Below, in pieces: positions 1 through 8,996 of a stretch of 64,000 nucleotides of DNA. The translations under genes were made by a program, and so were the position numbers. Each line of letters begins with the position of its first letter. Within the stretch, counting starts at the first letter, position 1. The DNA is taken from the NCBI GenBank assembly GCA_016215025.1, contig JACRMI010000115.1:32747-96746 (forward strand), given 5' to 3'. The DNA is from Chloroflexota bacterium (GTDB taxonomy: Bacteria > Chloroflexota > Anaerolineae > UBA4142). The notes beneath the pieces were generated by a model that was given only the letters and a program-made list of their open reading frames with translations, was not told the origin of the DNA and ran no database searches.

Positions 1-49
1 CAGATGGTTCTATACTATCTGCCATCCGCCATCCGCTATTTGCTATTCG

Positions 50-883
50 CTACTGCGCTGGCTGTGTCCATGTTCCGCTTGCATCCACCTTCTGATTTTG
101 ATCGATGATGTTCTGCAATCCCCGACAGTCGAAACTGCCGCCCGTTTCTTGAACCGTCACCACACAAGTTTGGGCCCAACGATAATTGTCGCGATCATAG
201 TCGCCGCCCGGCACAAGCTCGACATCGATGATCGAAATCCCTGGTTTACCATCATAAGTTCCCACGCCTTTGAATGGCGCGATGTGAACGTTGATAAAGT
301 ACTGACAGCCCGCGCACGCCTCGCTCGGTAACGACGTTCCAATCGATACTTCGCTGCCGGGCGTTGTATCGATTTGCCCGCGCATTGGCAAATCGATTTC
401 CGTATTCAAGACGCCGGATACCTTGAGGCGCATGACGCCCACGCGATTTGCGGTGATGATGATCGCATCGCTACCGAGTGTGAGATTGAGCGCGTACGCC
501 GTTTGTCCCTTGACGAAAAGCAAATCGTAGATTGCGCCGCTGGATTGCGTGATGACAAAAGATTCATAACCTGCTGCATTCACTTGGCGCAAAAAGAAAT
601 CACGCAGACGGTCCACATTAGTGTCGCCGGTGCTCCACATGGCGCGCTTGGCATCGCCAATAAATTCTGCTCCGTTAGGCATTTGAATTTGTTTGTCCCA
701 CCATGCGGGTGGTGGCAATTGGACAGCACGCGTGGGTGGTTTAGTTGCAGGAGGAATCGGCGTGGATGCGACGATGAGCATGGGAGTGGGTGTTGGTGCA
801 GAGGCAATGAATTGACTCAAATTGCAAGAGAGTGTTAATACCGCAAAACACAAAACGATATACTTGATTTTATCTGCGTTCAT
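50..883 (-). CDS. Predicted lipoprotein of unknown function
   Basis: A 277-residue protein starts with a lipoprotein signal peptide (hydrophobic stretch, then LTLSC with Cys20 as the likely lipidated residue). A Thr/Pro-rich linker (about residues 28-62) leads to a globular part of about 210 residues that I cannot assign. It contains a CAGC pair near residue 190 and two more Cys near the C-terminus (about 241 and 253), so disulfides are possible after export. The ATG at 883 lies inside the end of the upstream PyrD-like gene (14-bp overlap), so the two are probably co-transcribed. The 50 bases beyond the stop are a low-complexity word repeat. Confidence 0.72.
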   Translation of the reverse strand: MNADKIKYIVLCFAVLTLSCNLSQFIASAPTPTPMLIVASTPIPPATKPPTRAVQLPPPAWWDKQIQMPNGAEFIGDAKRAMWSTGDTNVDRLRDFFLRQVNAAGYESFVITQSSGAIYDLLFVKGQTAYALNLTLGSDAIIITANRVGVMRLKVSGVLNTEIDLPMRGQIDTTPGSEVSIGTSLPSEACAGCQYFINVHIAPFKGVGTYDGKPGISIIDVELVPGGDYDRDNYRWAQTCVVTVQETGGSFDCRGLQNIIDQNQKVDASGTWTQPAQ

Positions 884-1661
884 CTACGTCCCTATTTATT
901 TCTGTCGCAATTTTTTCCGTTATCCCCGGCTCGATCCATTCCGCGCTATCGATCTCCGCTGCGATGGCGCCCGCCGCCATAAATTCGCGCACATCGTCGG
1001 CAGAATGCACGCCGCCGCAAGCGATGATCGGCGCAGCCAGCTTTAGTTCGGCGACTTTGGCGACGGCTTTGAGCGTAAACGGTTTCGCCGCTGGTCCATA
1101 CAATCGACCGAACCACGGCTTGCCATCGATAATTCTCATGCCGCGCGGTGCGCGTCCAATGACGAGTGTATTTGCGCCCGCCGTGACGCAATCGGCGGCA
1201 ATGGTGCGCGCATTTTCAAGATCGAGCTTAACCAGGATGGGTAATTCCGTTGCTTCGCGCACTTGCTTGATCGTTTCGACTGCATCGATCACCGGATTCA
1301 GATGCAACTCGATTCCACCCACGCCTGCAATCGCATCCAGTTGCGCCGCCATGGTTGCCCAATCTCTTACACCTTGTGAAGCGAGCGCGACGATGATGGG
1401 TATTTTGCTTTGTTCCCATTCGCGCCAATGCTCGCGTAAAAGATTTGCTAACCCAGGATTGGCTGCGCCGGTCCGCATGAGCGCGCCACCCGGTATTTCG
1501 ATGACGCGTGGCGCGGGGGTGCCGTTACGCGGACGCAACGTAAGCGGTTGCGTAACCATCGCGCCTACATTTGACTGTTCGAGGCTGCATCTGCCTGCCG
1601 CGCACAAAATCGGATTGGTTAAGGTAAGACTGTGTTTCCAATTCGATGCGAGTTCAATCAT
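870..1661 (-). CDS. Divergent dihydroorotate dehydrogenase-like protein (PyrD family)
   Basis: A FMN-binding TIM barrel of about 263 residues resembling class 1B dihydroorotate dehydrogenase, which oxidises dihydroorotate in pyrimidine synthesis with PyrK as electron carrier. Family features: the N-terminal LTNPILCAAG, the LYGPAAKP loop and the IIACGGVHSADD phosphate-binding segment. The family motif NISCPN, which holds the catalytic Cys, is missing; the aligned stretch reads IELHLNPVID, and the downstream substrate-loop Asn is not obvious either. Activity may therefore be altered or different. I chose the ATG at 1661 because it overlaps the preceding stop as ATGA; upstream in-frame sequence is a shadow of the YihY gene. 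The pyrK-like gene in the same operon supports a two-subunit flavoprotein. Confidence 0.78.
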   Translation of the reverse strand: MIELASNWKHSLTLTNPILCAAGRCSLEQSNVGAMVTQPLTLRPRNGTPAPRVIEIPGGALMRTGAANPGLANLLREHWREWEQSKIPIIVALASQGVRDWATMAAQLDAIAGVGGIELHLNPVIDAVETIKQVREATELPILVKLDLENARTIAADCVTAGANTLVIGRAPRGMRIIDGKPWFGRLYGPAAKPFTLKAVAKVAELKLAAPIIACGGVHSADDVREFMAAGAIAAEIDSAEWIEPGITEKIATEINRDVDERR

Positions 1662-2578
1662 TGCGCTGTGATCGACCACCATTCGTCGCCTTTTCTTTCG
1701 CGCTGGCGCGCACCTGCCATGACCGCCGCAATCTCCGCGCCGAACAACATGATCGCCGACGTAATATAACTCCAAAGCATGATCGCAATCACCGCGCCAA
1801 TCGAACCGTACACCAAATTCAAAAGCGCATAGTTGGTGATGTACCACGCAAAAGTCATCTTGGCGATTTCCCACAGGATTGCCGAAGTCACCGCGCCGAG
1901 CCAAACTTGATGCCAACGCACCCGCATCCCGTAAGGAATATGTCGAAAGAGCATTCCAAAAATTCCGATGCTGATGAGAAACGTTGCAATGTTAGTGATC
2001 GTACTAATGAGCGCATCGCCGCGTTCGATCAGTTGAAAGCGCAAGGCCAAGCGCAGTGCAGTTGAGAGAATCAAATTCAAAAGAAACAAAATGCTCACGC
2101 CCGTGACCATGGCAAACGAGAGCAGTCGCTTTTGCCAAATAGGACGTGCGCGCGGTGCGCGAAAGGCGCGATTGATTCCCAACTGAATCATATCGAAAAC
2201 TCCAGCGGCGGACCAAAGAAACCCAAGAGTCGATGCCAAGGTCAGCGCGCCGCGCAATTCGATGACTTGGCGAAGCGTGTTTGTAAGCATCGAGGGGTTG
2301 ATCGGCATGCTGGCGGCAAAGAAACCGCTAATCGACCGAATCAATCGTTCAGATGGGAAAAAATTACTCGCCACCGTAACCAAGAACAACATCAACGGAA
2401 AAATCGAAAGGAGCGCGTAATACGACAGCGCCGCGGCGATCAGCGAGCAGTGGTCTTCGCCATATGCGCGCGCCGCTTGAATGAGTGTACGCAAGAAGGG
2501 ATTTTTGTTGGCGCGCGTTTCTACCGCTTGAATCAGCTCGATCACATTTTCTGATTTTTCTTTGAGCAAGTTATTCAT
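1658..2578 (-). CDS. YihY/BrkB-family inner membrane protein
   Basis: A 306-residue polytopic membrane protein of the YihY/BrkB family (once misnamed ribonuclease BN). The family motif region is visible as AALSYYALLSIFPLMLFL (about residues 45-62), followed by several hydrophobic helices and the conserved LLWEIAK-like segment (here ILWEIAKMTFAWYI). The function of the family is not established; transport or envelope roles have been proposed. It is wedged between the pyrK-like and pyrD-like genes with ATGA overlaps at both ends (2575-2578 and 1658-1661), so translation is probably coupled. That placement is odd, because the PyrK and PyrD partners are usually adjacent. Confidence 0.88.
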   Translation of the reverse strand: MNNLLKEKSENVIELIQAVETRANKNPFLRTLIQAARAYGEDHCSLIAAALSYYALLSIFPLMLFLVTVASNFFPSERLIRSISGFFAASMPINPSMLTNTLRQVIELRGALTLASTLGFLWSAAGVFDMIQLGINRAFRAPRARPIWQKRLLSFAMVTGVSILFLLNLILSTALRLALRFQLIERGDALISTITNIATFLISIGIFGMLFRHIPYGMRVRWHQVWLGAVTSAILWEIAKMTFAWYITNYALLNLVYGSIGAVIAIMLWSYITSAIMLFGAEIAAVMAGARQRERKGDEWWSITAQ

Positions 2579-3303
2579 CTTGCTCTCCGATTTTCAAAAT
2601 CGAACAAGTCGAAAATAGGTCCATCCACGCAAGCAAACTTGACGCCACGCGTCGTATCGACCGAACAAGCGCAGCACGCGCCGGTGCCGCACGGCAGCGC
2701 AATATCGATGAAGACGCGCGCGAATCCTGGCTCTAGTCGATACCGGGTCGTACGAATCGTATCTGCCAGCATTCGATACAAGTCGGACGAACCACTCGCG
2801 ATAATTGCATCTGCCCACGCAATCAATTCCGCATTCACTCCCTCTTCGGAGTGATATTCGATTTCAGGCGAAAGAAGATGAATTGGAAAATCAGCGGTGG
2901 CGATACAAGCCAAGACCACTTCCCGGTCATGCGCGATAGCAGCGTGCGCGCTGGCGATGAGTTGAATCGTGCGCGTTCCTTCGCCGATAAACAAAACTCG
3001 TTTCGCATTTGCGCCAAATTCGATGGCGTGACCCATCGGTGCAAGCAAATCGATTGTATCACTGGCGCGCGCGCGGATGGCAAGTGGATCATGCGCTGCC
3101 AGTGTAAATGCAACACGATTGCCATTGATGGAGTACAGCCACACCGTACGGCGGAGGTACGGATCGAAGGTGGTCGCATCGCGCGCGAGCGCGAACTGAC
3201 CGGGACGCATTGCGCGCGCAAGCTCAGGTGCATCGAAGGTCAGAAGCTGCACGTCTGCCCAAAGTATTCGGTTGTCCGTCACTTGGCAAAGGTATTGTTT
3301 CAC
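2575..3303 (-). CDS. pyrK: Dihydroorotate dehydrogenase electron-transfer subunit (PyrK-like)
   Basis: A 242-residue ferredoxin-reductase-type protein. An N-terminal beta-barrel with an FAD-contact region (YLRRTVWLYSI, about residues 49-59) precedes a nucleotide-binding half with VLFIGEGT (103-110). The C-terminal [2Fe-2S] motif of PyrK is complete: CGTGACCAC with Cys205, Cys210 and Cys213, then Cys225 in ACVDGPIFD. PyrK passes electrons from PyrD to NAD. The start is GTG at 3303; the Shine-Dalgarno is weak and the upstream 45 bases are a palindromic CCACAAAG repeat. It heads the overlapping operon pyrK-yihY-pyrD-lipoprotein. Other oxidoreductase electron-transfer subunits look similar, but the Cys pattern and the PyrD-like partner favour PyrK. 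Confidence 0.88.
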   Translation of the reverse strand: MKQYLCQVTDNRILWADVQLLTFDAPELARAMRPGQFALARDATTFDPYLRRTVWLYSINGNRVAFTLAAHDPLAIRARASDTIDLLAPMGHAIEFGANAKRVLFIGEGTRTIQLIASAHAAIAHDREVVLACIATADFPIHLLSPEIEYHSEEGVNAELIAWADAIIASGSSDLYRMLADTIRTTRYRLEPGFARVFIDIALPCGTGACCACSVDTTRGVKFACVDGPIFDLFDFENRRAR

Positions 3304-3314
3304 TATGGAATCTC

Positions 3315-3347
3315 ACCACAAAGATTTTTTCTTCCTGTCTTTGTGGT
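3315..3347. repeat. CCACAAAG-family palindrome
   Basis: Inverted repeat ACCACAAAGA (3315-3324) and TCTTTGTGGT (3338-3347) with a T-rich loop. It fills the space between the methyltransferase stop and the pyrK start. The same word family flanks 52814-52992 and 62645-62874. It might attenuate transcription into the pyrK operon, but no clean T-tract is seen for the minus strand. Confidence 0.7.
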
Positions 3348-4064
3348 TTATTTTTTCTGTGCTGAAATGAGAATTGTTCTCCCATGCAATGCAAAATACG
3401 GCGCACGTTGAAAGATGCGATACATTATAACGCCAATTGCTCGGAATGGGTGGAGTCGAGAGAGGAAAGGAAAAATTGTGGAACAAGATTCAACGACAAA
3501 ACCAGAGCGTTGAATGGTATCGCGCAGTTCGTCCGGCGAAAAAATATGGGCATGGTCTTCGTCGGCGAAATGCGCGGGATTGGGGTAGAGAGCGTTTGGC
3601 GTGGCGAGCGCGATGCGTCCGTTTGGTTTGAGCAAACGTTTCCACTCGCGCAACGCGGCATCGACATCCGGCAAATGCTCAATCGCATGTTGTGCGATGA
3701 TCGCGTCAACTGACTCGTCGCGAAACGGTAGCGTGTTGTCTTCGCCGATTTGAACTAAATTAAATTGGACGCGGATTAACGCAGATGAACGCAGATAAAT
3801 TTCTCTAGTCCGCGTTTGTCCGCGTTTGTCCGCGTCCGAATTTTTACTTGCAACAACAAGTGCTGTGTCTAGAGTGTCTATCCCAACTGCCCACGCGCCG
3901 CGTTGGGCGAGCATTCGCAGCAAACCACCACCGCCGCAACCGATTTCCAAAACGTGTGCGCCTTGTGCGATGTGCGCCGCCTCAATCAACGAGTTTGCTT
4001 CAATGCGCCAATCGCGCCAGGATTCGCGCGCGGTGAAATAATCAGGGGAGTAGGGGTGAGGCAT
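3348..4064 (-). CDS. Class I SAM-dependent methyltransferase with repeat-encoded insert
   Basis: A Rossmann-fold methyltransferase of about 238 residues (type 11-like). Motif I is VLEIGCGGGGLLRML; the acidic end of strand 2 is AVGIDTLD; a later motif is DAIIAQHAIEHLPD, followed by LLKPNGRIALATPN. The substrate is unknown. Between strand 2 and motif II the reading frame crosses a 71-bp palindromic repeat (3767-3837), adding roughly 25-30 basic, unrelated residues. Whether the fold tolerates this is unknown, but the frame stays open. The start is uncertain: ATG at 4064 is used here; an in-frame TTG at 4100 is possible. No clear ribosome binding site is visible for either. Confidence 0.78.
   Translation of the reverse strand: MPHPYSPDYFTARESWRDWRIEANSLIEAAHIAQGAHVLEIGCGGGGLLRMLAQRGAWAVGIDTLDTALVVASKNSDADKRGQTRTREIYLRSSALIRVQFNLVQIGEDNTLPFRDESVDAIIAQHAIEHLPDVDAALREWKRLLKPNGRIALATPNALYPNPAHFADEDHAHIFSPDELRDTIQRSGFVVESCSTIFPFLSRLHPFRAIGVIMYRIFQRAPYFALHGRTILISAQKK
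3767..3837. repeat. Palindromic repeat inside the methyltransferase gene
   Basis: Imperfect inverted repeat: the left arm begins GGACGCGGATTAACGCAGA, and the right arm is three runs of GTCCGCGTTT-like words ending GTCCGCGTCC. Each arm is itself a short tandem of near-identical words. It lies wholly inside an open reading frame and is translated in frame. Confidence 0.8.
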
Positions 4065-4146
4065 TCGTGAAACTGTCTTTGAATTCAAGTTACCTACCAA
4101 GAAAATTGTTCTATATCAACTGGATCGTGGAACGAATGTCTCATCC

Positions 4147-4758
4147 CTACTTTTTGCTGAGACCGCGCCCGGCGATGACGAGTCCAAGGAGCACAAGAGC
4201 GGCAAGACCAAACGCGAGCAAGGGTGATCGTTCGACGAGATCACCCGCGAGGACGAGCAGCGCCAACCCAGGAAACACGCCGATGAACGAAGCGACAATG
4301 TAAGTTGGATAGCTGATCGAGGAAAAGCCAGAAGCGAAAGAGACGAGCGGATAAGCGGGACCTGGGAGTAAGCGGAGAAGAATTACGCCGCGCCAACTGA
4401 TGCGTTTGGTGAGTCCATCCAACTGTGCCTGCGTTTGCACGTCGAGATAGCGCGCGAGGAGTGTTTTGCCCCAGTAACGCGCAACCACAAAACCGATACT
4501 CGCGCCAATCACATCGGCGATGAGAACATAGACGAGTCCGAGCCACGAGCCAAACGCCAGTCCTGCGCCGACTTGGAAAATGCTCGCAGGGATAACTGGG
4601 ACGACGAGGACGCCTGCCAACGCCGAAACTAAAGCTAACGGAGCTAATGCGCCGAGTTGAAAAAGCATCGCGCGCAGATTGGCGGGACGGATATCGGTGT
4701 TGGTCACTCGCGCAATGACGATTCCCGAAACGGAAATGATCGCCAGCACGATAATCAA
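4147..4758 (-). CDS. TVP38/TMEM64 (DedA-superfamily) membrane protein
   Basis: A 203-residue membrane protein with about five hydrophobic segments. The family signature is visible: G-hydrophobic-FGSWLGLVY followed by IGASIGFVVARYWGK, then LLRLLPGPAYPLVSFASG, which matches the re-entrant R-x-x-P-x-x-P pattern of the VTT/DedA superfamily. Bacterial members are thought to act in lipid scrambling or envelope homeostasis; the substrate here is unknown. The first plausible start is TTG at 4758. Open frame continues upstream through codons resembling a positively charged N-terminus (an ATT-initiated MNKLIPLFHRL-like stretch), so the true start may be 50-60 bases further upstream. Confidence 0.85.
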   Translation of the reverse strand: MIIVLAIISVSGIVIARVTNTDIRPANLRAMLFQLGALAPLALVSALAGVLVVPVIPASIFQVGAGLAFGSWLGLVYVLIADVIGASIGFVVARYWGKTLLARYLDVQTQAQLDGLTKRISWRGVILLRLLPGPAYPLVSFASGFSSISYPTYIVASFIGVFPGLALLVLAGDLVERSPLLAFGLAALVLLGLVIAGRGLSKK

Positions 4759-4832
4759 AATGATTATGCGAGGCGTGATAAGCGTGCGGAGTCGATGAAA
4801 AAGTGGGATGAGCTTGTTAATCGGAGGTTGTC

Positions 4833-5210
4833 CTAAGAATTTTCATTGCTGATGTTTAAGAAAGCGAATGACACGACCAAGTTAATTATGAACGCTGTAC
4901 TTATATCAATTATAGCCAACACTTGAACAGCGCCCCATGCCAGAGCCCAACTCTCAAAATATATATTCCGTAAACGGTCATGCGCCAATTCTATTTCGTT
5001 AATTCTCCCATCAATGTAGAAATATGCGATGAGTGCAAGCAAGAGAATGGGTAAAGGACTGATAATGCTCCCGCCGATAATTCCTAATACAGGATGATGC
5101 TTTTTAATCAACATACGTGCAAACACGAATCCCGTACAAATTGCAGTGAAGATGGGAATAAATATGCCGAATGATAGGAAAAGGACATTCATGAGATCTG
5201 TGTATGACAT
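4833..5210 (-). CDS. Small membrane protein of unknown function
   Basis: A 125-residue protein with three or four hydrophobic segments (about residues 8-30, 42-65, 85-105 and 105-120) and a short charged loop near residues 68-85. I do not recognise the family. The start at 5210 is ATG with a weak AATAGG just upstream. Codon use looks more AT-rich than in the flanking genes, so recent acquisition is possible. Confidence 0.6.
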   Translation of the reverse strand: MSYTDLMNVLFLSFGIFIPIFTAICTGFVFARMLIKKHHPVLGIIGGSIISPLPILLLALIAYFYIDGRINEIELAHDRLRNIYFESWALAWGAVQVLAIIDISTAFIINLVVSFAFLNISNENS

Positions 5211-5274
5211 CCTATTTCAATCCTACCCAGTTATTCGTTCAATTGGACGATTAATAAAATCGTGTGGAATGAAA

Positions 5275-8200
5275 TTATTTCGTCGCGGCAGGCACGTAAT
5301 ATTTCGTCGTGTACTCTTTCACCATGCGGCGCGTTGAATAGCGCGGAGCAATCGTCTTGATCGCATTCTTCATCATGCGCACCCAGCCGTGCGGAATGCC
5401 GTCGGCGTCGCGCGTGTAATAGAGTGGCACGATTTGTCGCTCGATCGTTTCGTAGAACGAGGTTGCATCGGCGGCGTCTTGCGCTTCGGTGTCGTTCCAC
5501 GCATGGTCAGCCCCAATCGACCAGCCATTCACACCGGCGATGAAACCTTCGCGCCACCAACCATCGAGTACGCTGAGATTGGGCAACCCATTGAGCGATG
5601 CTTTTTCGCCGCTGGTGCCGCTCGCTTCCAAGGGGCGACGCGGATTGTTGAGCCATACGTCCGCGCCTTGCACCAGATAACGCGCGACATTGATGTCGTA
5701 GTCTTCGATGAACGCGATGCGTCCCTCTAACCCAGGTTGTCTTGAAAACTGCACGACTTGCTGAATGAATTGTTTGCCAGGATCGTCGGCGGGATGCGCT
5801 TTGCCGGAGAATAAAATCTGGACGGGGCGATTCGACGAATTCAAGATGCGTTTCAAACGTTCGAGGTCGCGGAACATCAACACGGCGCGTTTGTACGTCG
5901 CAAAGCGACGCGCAAAGCCAAAGGTCAAAGCGTCGGGGTCAAGATGCGACGCACTCGCTTCGAGCACGTGCGTCGCATCTCGGCTGCGAATAAAATCAAA
6001 TAGTCGATGCTTGAGCGCGACGTGAATTTTCCAAATCGTTGCGTCGGGAATTTTATCGATGGTTTGCCACAGTTCGGGATCGTCAAGTCGTTCGCGCCAG
6101 TTGGTAGGGAGCACTTGATCGAACAATTCTTGATAGTCGGGCGCAAGCCATGACAGCGAATGGACGCCGTTCGTGATCGATCCAATCGGGACGTCGTTGT
6201 CGGAGCGGTCGGGCCAAAGGAAATGCCACATCTTGCGCGCGACATCACCATGCAGCTCGCTCACGCCGTTCGCCGACTCTGAAAATTTCAGCGCGAGCAC
6301 CGTCATGCTGAAGGCTGCGCCCCATGGCAAGTACTGGCGCGCCAGATCGAAGAACTGTTCGCGCGAGATCTTGAGCGCGGACCAGAACGAGTCAAAATAT
6401 TTTTCGATCAAATCGAAATTAAACGCATCGTTGCCCGCAGGTACGGGTGTGTGCGTCGTAAAGACGGTCGTTGCACGAATGGCGTTGCGCGCTTGCTCGA
6501 ACGTCATGCCTTGATGCACAAACTCGCGGGCGCGCTCAAGCACGGAAAACGCCGAATGTCCTTCGTTGAGATGCCACACGCGCGGATTGTAACCCAGCGC
6601 GCGCAACGCACGCACACCGCCGATACCCAACACAAATTCTTGCGCGACGCGCATCTCATGATCGCCGCCATACAAGCGCGCCGAAAGTTCACGGTCGGCC
6701 GGCGCGTTCGTTTCGACATCGGTATCCATCAGAAAAAGTGGTACCCGTCCGACTTGGATGCGCCACACTTTGGCAAAAACCGGACGACCGGGCAAACGCA
6801 CTTCGATGATGACATCATGACCGTCGGGGGTTTTTGCTGGCACAGCCGGTACCAGCGCAAAATTCAACTTTTCGTACGTCGCCTGTTGCCAACCATCGGG
6901 CGCTAATCGTTGGGTAAAGTATCCTTGTGGATACAAAAAGCCGACGCCGACAAAGGGCAATCCCAAATCGCTGGCTTCTTTTGTGTGATCGCCCGACAAG
7001 ACGCCCAAGCCGCCGGAATAAATGGGAAGCGATTCATGCAGACCAAATTCGGCGGAGAAGTACGCGATGGGATGATGCGTGAGGTAAGGGTAGGTCGCCT
7101 CGAACCAGGATGTGCGCGAGTTTTGATAGGCATCGAAAGTGCTGAGCGTTTGGTCATATAGACGCAAATAATCTCGATCCTCACTCGCGGCTTGCAATTT
7201 TTCGGGATTAACCTCGCGCAAAAACTTGACCGAATTGTGATAGACGCGTTCCCAGGTTTCGGAATCGACTTGCTCAAACAACTTACGCGCGTTCGGATAC
7301 CACGTCCACCATAAATTGTATGCGATTTCGCCAAGGCGCGTAATGCGCTGCGGCAACGCTGCGATTTTTTCAGCCGTATGCTGAATATCGTGTTCGAGCG
7401 CGCGCAGAGCGCGGGTAGTTTCTTGCTGGCTCGTCAACGCGTTCTGATAAAGCGTTTCGTATTTCTTAGCGGCAGCGAACCAGGACGAATCGCGTGACAT
7501 CGCGCGCTTTTGCAAGTCGCGCCATAATTGCGAAGTACGATAAATTTGCACAGCGCGCGTTACGGCAGCGAAGAGCGCCCAGCGGTCGTACGGATGAAAT
7601 ACGAAACCGGTCCCACGTGCTTCGGTCCCCCGTGCGTCGAAATCGTCTACCGAATCCGCCAAGCCGCCGGTCGAACGCACAATCGGAATGCAGCCGTAGC
7701 GCATCGCGATCATCTGACTCGATCCGCTCGGCTCGGCGCGCGACGGCATGAGCAGCATATCCGCGCCGGCATACATTTTGTGCGCGCGGGCTGAATCGAA
7801 CGTGAGGAAAATTGCGACGCGATCTGGATATTGCTGGCGCAAGCGGGTGAAAAAATCGTGATAGTGTTGATCGCCCGTGCCCATCACGACGAACTGAACG
7901 TTGAGCGTGTCGAGAATATGATCGATGGTGTCGGCGATGAGGTCGATGCCTTTGAGATCGTTAAGCCGACTGACCATCGCGATGATCGGCACGTCGGGAT
8001 TTTGCGGCAAGCCGCACTCTTTTTGCAGCGCGAGTTTGTTAGCGGCGCGCGCATCAATCGAATTCACATCAAAGGCGTGCGCGATTGAGGTATCGGTAGC
8101 GGGATTGTGCCAGTCAGTGTCAATGCCATTCAGAATGCCAGAGACACGGTCCTTGCGTTCGCGCAAAATCGGATCGAGGCGTTCGCCGAATTCGGGCATT

Positions 8201-8892
8201 TGAATTTCGCGCGCGTACGTTTCGCTGACGGCGTTGACTTGATCGGCAAATAAAATTCCGCGTGCCATGAAATCGAAAACCTGGTTGAGTTCCGGCGCAA
8301 CGCTGGGATGTGCGATAAAGCCGTACGATGCCAGCCCCGAGATTTCGAGGACGCGATGACCAAAGATGCCTTGATAGGCGATATTGTGAATCGTGAAAAC
8401 CGTTGCGGTGTTGGCGAAGAATGGATCAGAAGCGTAAATTGTGCGGAGCCAGTTCGGGACGAGCGCGGTATGCCAGTCGTGACAATGAATGATGTCGGGC
8501 TGCCAGTTGAGCCGCTTGAGCATTTCGACGGCGGCGCGCGCAAAGAAAACGAAACGCTCGGCATCGTCGGGATACATGTAAATCCCTTCGCGACCGAACA
8601 GGCGCTTGTTCTCGACGAGATACGCGGGAACATCCGACGTAAAAAGCTTGCCCTCCCACAGCGATGCATCTTCGCTCGTGTGGTCGAAGGGTACGGGGAA
8701 GGGATCGAGTGCTTTGTGCAAGCGGAATTGTTCAGGATCGATCAACCCATAGCGCGGCATCGCGACGCGGACATCGTGTCCAAGCGCGTGCAGCGCGATC
8801 GGCAGTGCGCCGACAACATCGGCGAGACCGCCTGTTTTTGCAAAGGGCCAAATTTCAGCGGAGAGCATCAAAATTCTAAGTCGATTAGTCAT
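5275..8892 (-). CDS. Fused glycogen synthase (GT5) and alpha-glucan phosphorylase (GT35)
   Basis: A 1205-residue polypeptide joins two normally separate enzymes. Residues 1 to about 485 are a GT5 starch/glycogen synthase that adds glucose from a nucleotide sugar to alpha-glucan: KTGGLADVVG near the N-terminus binds the sugar nucleotide, and RAEPSGSSQMIAMRYG plus RSTGGLADSV mark the C-terminal Rossmann half. After a charged linker (about 485-515) an N-terminal phosphorylase domain (ITRLGEIAYNLWWTWYPNAR) and a GT35 phosphorylase follow, which releases glucose-1-phosphate. The pyridoxal-phosphate Lys motif EASGTSGEKASLNG is intact (Lys about 1097). Storage and breakdown activities thus sit on one chain. 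The ATG lies directly against a word repeat and has only a distant AGGA. Length fits 485 plus about 700 residues, with no frameshift. Confidence 0.93.
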   Translation of the reverse strand: MTNRLRILMLSAEIWPFAKTGGLADVVGALPIALHALGHDVRVAMPRYGLIDPEQFRLHKALDPFPVPFDHTSEDASLWEGKLFTSDVPAYLVENKRLFGREGIYMYPDDAERFVFFARAAVEMLKRLNWQPDIIHCHDWHTALVPNWLRTIYASDPFFANTATVFTIHNIAYQGIFGHRVLEISGLASYGFIAHPSVAPELNQVFDFMARGILFADQVNAVSETYAREIQMPEFGERLDPILRERKDRVSGILNGIDTDWHNPATDTSIAHAFDVNSIDARAANKLALQKECGLPQNPDVPIIAMVSRLNDLKGIDLIADTIDHILDTLNVQFVVMGTGDQHYHDFFTRLRQQYPDRVAIFLTFDSARAHKMYAGADMLLMPSRAEPSGSSQMIAMRYGCIPIVRSTGGLADSVDDFDARGTEARGTGFVFHPYDRWALFAAVTRAVQIYRTSQLWRDLQKRAMSRDSSWFAAAKKYETLYQNALTSQQETTRALRALEHDIQHTAEKIAALPQRITRLGEIAYNLWWTWYPNARKLFEQVDSETWERVYHNSVKFLREVNPEKLQAASEDRDYLRLYDQTLSTFDAYQNSRTSWFEATYPYLTHHPIAYFSAEFGLHESLPIYSGGLGVLSGDHTKEASDLGLPFVGVGFLYPQGYFTQRLAPDGWQQATYEKLNFALVPAVPAKTPDGHDVIIEVRLPGRPVFAKVWRIQVGRVPLFLMDTDVETNAPADRELSARLYGGDHEMRVAQEFVLGIGGVRALRALGYNPRVWHLNEGHSAFSVLERAREFVHQGMTFEQARNAIRATTVFTTHTPVPAGNDAFNFDLIEKYFDSFWSALKISREQFFDLARQYLPWGAAFSMTVLALKFSESANGVSELHGDVARKMWHFLWPDRSDNDVPIGSITNGVHSLSWLAPDYQELFDQVLPTNWRERLDDPELWQTIDKIPDATIWKIHVALKHRLFDFIRSRDATHVLEASASHLDPDALTFGFARRFATYKRAVLMFRDLERLKRILNSSNRPVQILFSGKAHPADDPGKQFIQQVVQFSRQPGLEGRIAFIEDYDINVARYLVQGADVWLNNPRRPLEASGTSGEKASLNGLPNLSVLDGWWREGFIAGVNGWSIGADHAWNDTEAQDAADATSFYETIERQIVPLYYTRDADGIPHGWVRMMKNAIKTIAPRYSTRRMVKEYTTKYYVPAATK

Positions 8893-8948
8893 GTAGTCGA
8901 ATAGTCCTGTAGTCGATGGATGGTTAGGTAGTCAGGTGATTAGTCATC

Positions 8949-8996
8949 GGTAATTGGTAACTGAGTTTGCCAACCAGCAATTACCAGTTACCAACC
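8949..8996. repeat. Word-type palindrome overlapping the HAD gene end
   Basis: Left arm GGTAATTGGTAACTG (8949-8963) and right arm CAATTACCAGTTACCAACC (8978-8996). The HAD hydrolase stop codon at 8981-8983 lies inside the right arm. A further run of tagtc-type words fills 8893-8945 up to the glycogen synthase start codon. Confidence 0.75.

Noticed and set aside
964..1671. 235-codon plus-strand frame opposite the PyrD-like gene
   Set aside because: Antisense shadow of a gene with recognisable family motifs; no ribosome binding site.
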